In this document: positions 57,738-64,000 of the stretch, piece by piece
Position numbering within the stretch: the first letter of the stretch is position 1
Layout: each line of letters begins with the position of its first letter
Assembly (NCBI RefSeq): GCF_013307225.1
Contig: NZ_CP028942.1
Span: forward strand, 1,116,001 to 1,180,000
Length of the DNA stretch: 64,000 bases
Direction: 5' to 3'
Source: Polynucleobacter tropicus
GTDB lineage: Bacteria > Pseudomonadota > Gammaproteobacteria > Burkholderiales > Burkholderiaceae
Notes under the pieces: model-generated
What the model saw: only the letters and a program-made list of their open reading frames with translations
Database searches by the model: none
What the model was told of the DNA's origin: nothing
Position numbers and translations under genes: made by a program

Positions 57738-59276
57738 TTAGTCTTCGGTTGCCAAATGCAAGTGCAACTGCGAGCGGGCGAAATCACTTGAATCACGTTG
57801 ACGGTCAGCCTTAGCTGCAGAGGAGTTGCGTTGCGCCTCTAAAGCATCTAAATACGACTCATTGATATCGCCAGTAATGTAATTTCCATCAAAACATGAA
57901 GCTTCGAAGTTCTGAATCTTTGGATTGATATCGCGAACCGCCTGCTTCATATCCTCAACACTTTGATAGATCAACTGATCGGCGCCAATCATCTTGTTAA
58001 TTTCTTCATCTGTGCGACCATAGGCTACCAACTCGCTACGGGTTGGCATATCAATACCGTACACATTAGGGAAACGAACTGGTGGAGCAGCTGAAGCAAA
58101 TATCACCTTCTTGGCGCCAGACTCTCGGGCCATTTGCACGATCTCAAAAGAGGTTGTACCGCGCACAATCGAGTCATCAACAATCAAGATGGTCTTATCT
58201 TTAAATTCAACACGCATCGCATTGAGTTTTTGACGAACTGATTTTTTACGAACAGCCTGACCCGGCATGATGAAGGTACGACCAATGTAACGGTTCTTGA
58301 AGAACCCTTCGCGATAATCCACGCCCAAATTTTTCGCTACTTGCATCGCGGCTGGACGACTGGAATCCGGAATTGGCATGACTACATCGATCTCATCAAC
58401 GTTAGTCTCTTTGCGTATTTTCTCGGCCAAGTAATCACCCATGCGCATGCGCACGTTATAGACAGTTACCCCATCAATAGTGGAATCAGGGCGAGCCATG
58501 TAAACATATTCAAAGATACATGGTGTGAGAACAGCATTCGCAACACATTGGCGCGCAAAGAAGTTGCCATCCAAATCAATATAGATCGCTTCACCAGGAT
58601 TGACATCACGAACAAATGTGAAGCCAAGGCCCTCAAGAGCAACTGACTCTGAAGCTACCATCCACTCAGGACCCTGAGCTGTATCGATACGGCCAATACA
58701 TAAAGGACGGATGCCAAATGGATCACGGAATGCCAATAGTCCATAGCCAGCAATCAAGGAAACAACGGCATAAGAACCCTTTACGCGACCAGCAACACCA
58801 GTTACAGCATTAAACATTGCGCCCTCATCTAAGGCAGCGCTGTTAGTTTCTTTTTGAAGCTCATCAGCCAAAACGTTCAGCAATACCTCGGTATCTGAGC
58901 TGGTATTGATATGACGACGGTCACGGTAAGCCATCTCAACACGCAAACTTGCTGCATTAGTCAGATTGCCGTTGTGCGCCAAAATAATTCCGTATGGGGC
59001 ACTTACATAAAATGGCTGCGCCTCTTCTTCGCTGCTAGCAGAACCAGCGGTTGGGTAACGCACCTGACCAATACCTGCATTACCTACCAAGCTGCGCATA
59101 TTGCGCGTTCTAAATACATCTCGCACCAAACCATTGGCTTTGTGCATCGTAAATGAATTGCCATTCATCGTAGCGATACCGGCAGCATCTTGACCACGAT
59201 GTTGCAAAAGCAACAAGGCATCATAAAGAAGCTGGTTTACTGGTGAATGGGAAACAGTTCCGACTACGCCGCACAT
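57738..59276 (-). CDS. purF: Amidophosphoribosyltransferase
   Basis: A 512-residue enzyme, first step of purine synthesis. The N-terminal nucleophile is C2 (MCGVVG); the glutaminase domain is followed by the PRTase domain with the PRPP loop TILIVDDSIVRGTTS. It follows cvpA by 4 bases, the common cvpA-purF arrangement. Confidence 0.95.
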   Translation of the reverse strand: MCGVVGTVSHSPVNQLLYDALLLLQHRGQDAAGIATMNGNSFTMHKANGLVRDVFRTRNMRSLVGNAGIGQVRYPTAGSASSEEEAQPFYVSAPYGIILAHNGNLTNAASLRVEMAYRDRRHINTSSDTEVLLNVLADELQKETNSAALDEGAMFNAVTGVAGRVKGSYAVVSLIAGYGLLAFRDPFGIRPLCIGRIDTAQGPEWMVASESVALEGLGFTFVRDVNPGEAIYIDLDGNFFARQCVANAVLTPCIFEYVYMARPDSTIDGVTVYNVRMRMGDYLAEKIRKETNVDEIDVVMPIPDSSRPAAMQVAKNLGVDYREGFFKNRYIGRTFIMPGQAVRKKSVRQKLNAMRVEFKDKTILIVDDSIVRGTTSFEIVQMARESGAKKVIFASAAPPVRFPNVYGIDMPTRSELVAYGRTDEEINKMIGADQLIYQSVEDMKQAVRDINPKIQNFEASCFDGNYITGDINESYLDALEAQRNSSAAKADRQRDSSDFARSQLHLHLATED

Positions 59277-59280
59277 ATCG

Positions 59281-59847
59281 CTAGATTCCTATTGTTAATT
59301 TAGGAGTAATGGTTGGGGTAACTTTTGGCATGGCATCGCTGAGTTGTTTTGCCCAATCACTTGGGAGCCAACCTTTAATTAAACCCGTTGCCATGTCAAC
59401 AGCTGGCCTGGTAATCGCATTTTTCCAGGCTACGCTTTGGGGGATTGGAGTCAAGGCTGCTAATGTAGCAAACACTACAACAATCAAGCCACCTCGCACT
59501 AGACCAAATACCAAACCTAAGAAGCGATCTGTCAGACTCAAACCTGCAGACAAAATAATCTTTTGCACAACGCCGCCAAATAAGCCGCAAACAATTAAAG
59601 TTAAGACAAACAAAATTAAGAAACTTAATCCAAGACTCAGTAATTCCTCGAGGTGAAATGTCGATAGCCATTCTGTGGATAAGTAGTTGCTGTAGTGATA
59701 GGCAACCCAAGCAGCTACAAACCAAGAGGCTAAAGCCAGCACCTCTTTAAATAAGCCTCTAGAAATACCAACCAAAGCTGAAACCAAAAGTACAACCAGG
59801 GTGAAGTAATCCACCGATGTCAGCTTTAAGGTGGATAAGTACTCCAT
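59281..59847 (-). CDS. cvpA: CvpA family membrane protein
   Basis: A 188-residue protein with four hydrophobic spans (DYFTLVVLLVSALVGISRG at the start, a middle LGLSFLILFVLTLIVCGLFG, and FGLVRGGLIVVVFATLAAL). CvpA supports envelope homeostasis and colicin V production. Its ATG overlaps the upstream stop by one base (TAATG). Confidence 0.88.
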   Translation of the reverse strand: MEYLSTLKLTSVDYFTLVVLLVSALVGISRGLFKEVLALASWFVAAWVAYHYSNYLSTEWLSTFHLEELLSLGLSFLILFVLTLIVCGLFGGVVQKIILSAGLSLTDRFLGLVFGLVRGGLIVVVFATLAALTPIPQSVAWKNAITRPAVDMATGLIKGWLPSDWAKQLSDAMPKVTPTITPKLTIGI

Positions 59848-60644
59848 TACTGCTTACCAATCTCGATAATTTTGGCAGCGGGGTTTAGGGTCGCTTTAAT
59901 TTTCTTTTCCGCAAGCTCGGCAGTATCTTTATCACTAAAAGGGCCAGCGCGAAACACAGTGAGCTTTGCTCCATCAGCTCGGGTTTTTGTAGATGCAGAA
60001 TAAGGGATTTTTAACTCTTTTAATTTCGCAGCGACATTTTTAATGCTGTCATCGTTTGCGAAACTACCAACTGGAATTCCATATTTAACTGAATTCTTAG
60101 CCGAAGAATTATCTGCGTTCCTGGGGCTCACATCAGTCTTAGGTTTTGCATTTGAAGCTGCAGAAACCACCTCTTCGCCATCAGCCAAACCTAAAGAAGG
60201 CGCTTTGTTAGTCGCATTTGCTGACTTAACCTCTGTCTTTGGCTCCACCTTTACTTCAGGAGTGGGGGTTGCTGACTTAGAGACCGCAACAGGAGTATCT
60301 ATTTTTGGGCTTTCCTGCGACTTTACGTCTAGCTTGTTATCAACACTTGGTGCCGGCAAACTCGTAACAATATTGATGGCAATATCGTTGTTAACAGCCT
60401 TAGGCTTACTATCCAAGATGCGGGGCAAACCAATCACAGCGATCAATACCAAAACAGCTGCACCAATCAGACGATGCCGAGCCCTTTGTTGCTCTGGATC
60501 ATCCGTAAATATAAGCTCTTCAGACTCTGAAGCGCGCTGGAATGCACGTGGCTCAACCCTTTTTGTGGTGCGACGCCCCACAGACCCCGTTTTAAGGTCA
60601 TCAGACTGAGTTTTTCGCTTAAACAAGCTTGGTAAACGAATCAT
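59847..60644 (-). CDS. SPOR-domain protein, DedD-like
   Basis: A 265-residue protein with one membrane span (LIGAAVLVLIAVIGLP) near residue 62, a long low-complexity Pro/Lys/Ser linker, and a C-terminal SPOR domain (IPVGSFANDDSIKNVAAKL, AKLTVFRAGPFSD). SPOR domains bind denuded septal peptidoglycan. It overlaps cvpA by one base and starts 3 bases after the folC stop. Confidence 0.85.
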   Translation of the reverse strand: MIRLPSLFKRKTQSDDLKTGSVGRRTTKRVEPRAFQRASESEELIFTDDPEQQRARHRLIGAAVLVLIAVIGLPRILDSKPKAVNNDIAINIVTSLPAPSVDNKLDVKSQESPKIDTPVAVSKSATPTPEVKVEPKTEVKSANATNKAPSLGLADGEEVVSAASNAKPKTDVSPRNADNSSAKNSVKYGIPVGSFANDDSIKNVAAKLKELKIPYSASTKTRADGAKLTVFRAGPFSDKDTAELAEKKIKATLNPAAKIIEIGKQ

Positions 60645-60647
60645 GGA

Positions 60648-61973
60648 TCAATGCGCCTGGTTGTTTCGATAAGCCATTACGCCTGCAACGGTATAGAAGG
60701 ATCCGAAGGTCACAATTCTATCACCCTCGCCTGCCTGAGATAGCGCTTTTTGATATGCCAAAGCGGGATTTTCAAAGATTTCGATGCCTCCATCTGCCCC
60801 ATTTTTAGGCTTCACCCCCATGGATTCAAGCTTATGGGCCAAGGTCTTTGCTGAAGCTGCCCTTGGAGTTGGTAAGTCAGTGCAAAACCAAAAATCCACG
60901 ATATTCAGAAGGGGTTTAATAACGCCCTCAACATCCTTGTCCGCCATGGCCCCAAAAATGGCATAGGTGTATGGGTGATACCCCATCTTATCTAGACCTT
61001 GCCCCAGGGTGGCGGCAGCATGAGGGTTATGGGCCACATCCAGCACAACCGTTGGCTGCCCAGGTAAAACCTGGAAACGACCAGGAAGTTCCACCATGGC
61101 AAAACCGTTACGAATATCTTGGGCGCTTACCGGTAAGCGCTGATGCAGCGCCATTAATGCCGCTATTACTGCTGATGCATTCAGGATTTGATTTGCGCCA
61201 CGCAAGGCTGGATAACCCAAACCACTAAAACGTTTTCCTCGCCCTGCCCAGCCCCATTGTTGCTTATCACCCTGGAAGTTGTAATCTCGACCCTGCAACC
61301 AAAGATCGCAACCTAATTTTTCGGCATATTCAATTAACGATTGTGGAGGCACCGGATCCCCACAAACAGCGATATGTCCTGGACGAAAAATTCCCGCTTT
61401 TTCCAAGCCAATTGCTTCGCGTGTACCACCCAAGAAGTCAGCATGATCAATATCGATACTAGTCACAATAGCGCAATCAGCGTCGACAATATTGACGGCA
61501 TCCAAACGACCGCCCATACCAACCTCTAGCACTACTGCATCTAAGCTTGACTTTGAGAACAAAAACATGATCGCTAAAGTCGTGAACTCAAAATATGTGA
61601 GTGTTGGGGCATCAATTAAGCTAACTCGTGCATTTTCAACTGCGGTGAAACTCTCAAGCAAGAGCGCATCTTTCACTTCTTCGCCATTAATGCGCGCACG
61701 CTCATTAAATGTCAGAAGATGAGGTGAGGTATGACAACCAACACGATAACCAGAAGCAAGTAAGATGCTTTCCAAATAGGCGCATGTAGAGCCTTTACCA
61801 TTTGTGCCTGCGACTGTAATAACTGGGCAGTCATAATGGAGATCTAGCGCAGCCTTAACGCGATTAATGCGCTCAAGCCCCATATCGATACCGACTGGGT
61901 GAGCAGTTTCAAGGTGGCTAAGCCAAGCCTCGAGGCTATTAAAGAGAATTAGGTTTTGGTGTGCAGTGCTCAA
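60648..61973 (-). CDS. folC: Dihydrofolate synthase / folylpolyglutamate synthase
   Basis: A 441-residue ligase from the TTG at 61973. The P-loop VAGTNGKGSTCAYLESIL and the DIDHADFLGG and DVAHNPHAA motifs fit Mur-ligase-family FolC. The frame extends upstream to 62054 over the accD end, but conserved sequence begins only at NSLEAWLSHLE, so the TTG, four bases before the accD stop codon region ends, is the best start. Confidence 0.9.
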   Translation of the reverse strand: MSTAHQNLILFNSLEAWLSHLETAHPVGIDMGLERINRVKAALDLHYDCPVITVAGTNGKGSTCAYLESILLASGYRVGCHTSPHLLTFNERARINGEEVKDALLLESFTAVENARVSLIDAPTLTYFEFTTLAIMFLFSKSSLDAVVLEVGMGGRLDAVNIVDADCAIVTSIDIDHADFLGGTREAIGLEKAGIFRPGHIAVCGDPVPPQSLIEYAEKLGCDLWLQGRDYNFQGDKQQWGWAGRGKRFSGLGYPALRGANQILNASAVIAALMALHQRLPVSAQDIRNGFAMVELPGRFQVLPGQPTVVLDVAHNPHAAATLGQGLDKMGYHPYTYAIFGAMADKDVEGVIKPLLNIVDFWFCTDLPTPRAASAKTLAHKLESMGVKPKNGADGGIEIFENPALAYQKALSQAGEGDRIVTFGSFYTVAGVMAYRNNQAH

Positions 61974-61977
61974 GCGC

Positions 61978-62865
61978 TTAAACGGCTGAGCTACCCGCAA
62001 TCGCAGGCTCTGGAAGTTTTTGCAACAAGGCCAACAAACGCGCAATCTCGCCACGCATTTGACGACGATCGACGATCATATCGATCCCACCCTTTTGCAT
62101 GAGAAACTCTGAACGCTGAAATCCTTCAGGCAATTTTTCGCGAACAGTTTGCTCGATCACGCGTGGGCCAGCAAAACCAATTAATGCTTTTGGCTCTGCC
62201 ATAACGACATCACCCATAAATGCAAAGCTAGCTGAAATTCCGCCCATAGTAGGGTCGGTCAGCACGCTGATGTAAGGCAAACCTTTTTTAGATAGCAAGG
62301 TCAACATTGAATTTGTTTTTGCCATCTGAAAAAGTGACAGCAAGCTCTCTTGCATGCGAGCGCCACCCGTTGCAGTGATGCATATGAATGCACATTTCTT
62401 ATTGATAGCCTCTTGAACCCCACGAGCAAAGCGCTCGCCAACCACGGAGCCCATTGATCCGCCCATATATTGGAACTCAAAGCAAGCTGCTACAACCGGA
62501 ATACTTTCAATCTTGCCTCCCATCACAATCAAGGCCTCTGTTTCACCAGATGCATCATTTGCTTCTTTAATACGATCGGGATACTTTTTAGAATCTTTAA
62601 ATCTCAGTGGATCAGTTGGATAGATATCAGCACCGATTTCATAACGACCTTTTTCGTCAAATAGATTCTCTAACCTTTGACGTGCACCAATACGCATGTG
62701 GTGACTACATTTTGGACAGACAGAGAGATTTGCCTCAATGTCAGTGCTGTATAAAACCGTTTCACAACTGGGACACTTAACCCACAAACCTTCCGGAACC
62801 GATTTGCGATTTGCTGGATCGGTATGTTGAATTTGGGGTGGGAGTAATTTATCTATCCAGCTCAT
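61978..62865 (-). CDS. accD: Acetyl-CoA carboxylase carboxyltransferase subunit beta
   Basis: A 295-residue subunit with an N-terminal zinc ribbon ([11 protein letters not shown] and [10 protein letters not shown]) and the carboxyltransferase core ([34 protein letters not shown]). It forms malonyl-CoA with AccA. It follows trpA by 5 bases; trpBA-accD-folC is a conserved beta/gamma-proteobacterial order. Confidence 0.95.
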   Translation of the reverse strand: MSWIDKLLPPQIQHTDPANRKSVPEGLWVKCPSCETVLYSTDIEANLSVCPKCSHHMRIGARQRLENLFDEKGRYEIGADIYPTDPLRFKDSKKYPDRIKEANDASGETEALIVMGGKIESIPVVAACFEFQYMGGSMGSVVGERFARGVQEAINKKCAFICITATGGARMQESLLSLFQMAKTNSMLTLLSKKGLPYISVLTDPTMGGISASFAFMGDVVMAEPKALIGFAGPRVIEQTVREKLPEGFQRSEFLMQKGGIDMIVDRRQMRGEIARLLALLQKLPEPAIAGSSAV

Positions 62866-62870
62866 CAGTT

Positions 62871-63668
62871 TTAGCTATCCAATGCGTCGCGAATCTCACG
62901 AATAAAGGTTTCCAGTGATTGTACCGCCTGACCTGGGGGCGCATCCTCCAATAGGCGAATAATGCGGCTACCGATCACTACAGCATCGGCGCTAGCAGAT
63001 ACAGCCTTGGCGCTGGCGGCATCACTGATACCAAATCCCACAGCAATCGGAATATCGGTTTCCTCGCGGATTTTAGGGAGGATGCTAGCCACATCCTGGG
63101 TATTCAGATGGGATGCACCGGTAACTCCACGCATAGATACGTAATAAATGTAACCAGAGGCAATTTTCGCGGCCTCTTTAATGCGATCGTGCGAGGAAGT
63201 TGGTGCCAGCAAGAAGATGGGGTCAATTCCAGCTGTCCGCATGCGCGCCGCAAAATCCACGCACTCCTCTGGTGGATAGTCGACTACCAGTACACCATCC
63301 ACACCAGCTGCTTTTGCCTCGCTCGCAAATCGTTCAGAACCCATTTGCTCAACCGGATTGGCGTAACCCATCAGCACCACTGGGGTCTTTGCATCCGTCC
63401 TGCGAAACTCTTTGACCATTTCTAAGCATGTGTGCAATGACACGCCATGTTCTAGAGCACGCTCAGATGACCTTTGAATCACAGGCCCATCTGCCATTGG
63501 ATCTGAAAATGGCACGCCCAACTCGATCACGCTCGACCCACCACGTACTAATGCATGCATGAGCTCGACAGTCAATTTTGGATCCGGATCACCTGCGGTA
63601 ATAAAAGGAATTAATCCTTTCTTACCCGTGGCTTTTAGCTCTTTAAACAGTGCGGTAATTTTCGACAT
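62871..63668 (-). CDS. trpA: Tryptophan synthase alpha subunit
   Basis: A 265-residue TIM-barrel protein that releases indole. It shows [20 protein letters not shown], the catalytic glutamate and aspartate in [15 protein letters not shown], and [11 protein letters not shown]. It follows trpB with a 62-base spacer. Confidence 0.95.
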   Translation of the reverse strand: MSKITALFKELKATGKKGLIPFITAGDPDPKLTVELMHALVRGGSSVIELGVPFSDPMADGPVIQRSSERALEHGVSLHTCLEMVKEFRRTDAKTPVVLMGYANPVEQMGSERFASEAKAAGVDGVLVVDYPPEECVDFAARMRTAGIDPIFLLAPTSSHDRIKEAAKIASGYIYYVSMRGVTGASHLNTQDVASILPKIREETDIPIAVGFGISDAASAKAVSASADAVVIGSRIIRLLEDAPPGQAVQSLETFIREIRDALDS

Positions 63669-63683
63669 AAGGAAGTTTCTTTT

Positions 63684-63731
63684 TTATTTTTGTTTTTCTT
63701 TTTTATTTCTGCGTGCGTTCGCCTTAGCCAT
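63684..63731 (-). CDS. Possible 15-residue basic mini-ORF between trpB and trpA
   Basis: An ATG overlapping the trpB stop (TAATG) opens a 16-codon frame encoding [15 protein letters not shown], highly basic. It may be a translational coupling device or chance. The ORF is too short to judge. Confidence 0.2.
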   Translation of the reverse strand: MAKANARRNKKEKQK

Positions 63732-64000
63732 TAACCCTCAGAGCCTGTTGCCTGCGCCACAGTATGCATATCCTTATCACCTCGACCAGAAAGGTTTACT
63801 AAGATAGTTTTATCTTTTGGCAGCGTCTTGGCTAGCTTGCAAGCATATGCAATTGCATGCGAGGATTCCAAAGCGGGAATGATGCCTTCAATACGACAGC
63901 AATCATGGAAAGCCTGAAGCGCTTCTTCATCTGTGATGGCAACATAATCAGCACGTCCTGAGTCTTTCAACCATGCATGCTCAGGACCAACACCTGGATA
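63731..64000 (-). CDS. trpB: Tryptophan synthase beta subunit, C-terminal end (cut by window)
   Basis: 90 in-frame codons to the right edge, beginning inside the gene at [20 protein letters not shown] and ending with [18 protein letters not shown]. These match the TrpB C-terminus; the catalytic lysine and N-terminus lie outside. Confidence 0.92.
   Translation of the reverse strand, partial: YPGVGPEHAWLKDSGRADYVAITDEEALQAFHDCCRIEGIIPALESSHAIAYACKLAKTLPKDKTILVNLSGRGDKDMHTVAQATGSEG

Overview
The window looks like chromosomal DNA of a small-genome, moderate-GC betaproteobacterium of the order Burkholderiales, most likely Polynucleobacter or a close relative. This is inferred from gene order (trpB-trpA-accD-folC-SPOR protein-cvpA-purF-metZ; thrS-infC-rpmI-rplT-pheST-ihfA-merR-like gene-tRNA-Pro; sucA-sucB-lpd-zapE) and from protein character. 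No database search was possible. I see no transposase, integrase, phage gene or CRISPR array.

Region 1 (1-16,237) holds housekeeping genes. They are a partial suhB, trmJ, cysE, slyD, a ribosomal-oxygenase-type cupin gene, an alanine-rich lipoprotein, bamC-dapA, a small methyltransferase, trpS, a PHP phosphoesterase, zapE and the 2-oxoglutarate dehydrogenase operon sucA-sucB-lpd. Region 2 (16,238-30,000) starts with an HTH plus receiver-like regulator that faces a small H-NS-like gene. The H-NS gene has a palindrome-rich, AT-rich upstream region. Then come a hotdog thioesterase, tRNA-Pro(GGG), a MerR-like gene, ihfA, pheT, pheS, rplT, rpmI, infC (with a non-ATG start), thrS, tRNA-Val(GAC), relA and a long ORF that fuses a cation-diffusion-facilitator transporter to an alpha/beta hydrolase.

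Region 3 (29,671-40,333) is mainly acyl-CoA and electron-transfer metabolism and RNA-related functions. It holds scoAB, ETF-ubiquinone oxidoreductase, a glyoxalase, a FemAB/GNAT-like protein, a DUF1289 protein, an ABC-F protein (YbiT type), a YhhQ-type queuosine-precursor transporter, glutaryl-CoA dehydrogenase, tRNA 2-selenouridine synthase, an acyl-CoA thioesterase and a DUF442/TIGR01244 protein.

Region 4 (about 39,989-55,823) is a sulfur-oxidation island. A long minus-strand gene run encodes, in transcription order, a persulfide-dioxygenase-like MBL protein, SoxC, SoxD, SoxY, SoxZ, SoxA, SoxX, SoxB, a secreted DsrE-like protein, a secreted MBL hydrolase, a small cytochrome c and three YeeE/YedE-type sulfur transporters. 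Facing it on the plus strand are a type II sulfide:quinone oxidoreductase, a TauE/SafE-type exporter and molybdate transporter genes modB and modC without modA. Together the parts can import thiosulfate or sulfide-derived sulfur, oxidise it (SQR and dioxygenase; Sox in the periplasm), export sulfite or sulfate, and supply molybdenum for SoxC. No regulator is encoded inside the island; two palindromes in its divergent promoter are candidate operators.

Region 5 (55,820-64,000) returns to housekeeping: a methyltransferase, metZ, purF, cvpA, a SPOR-domain protein, folC, accD, trpA and the 3' end of trpB.
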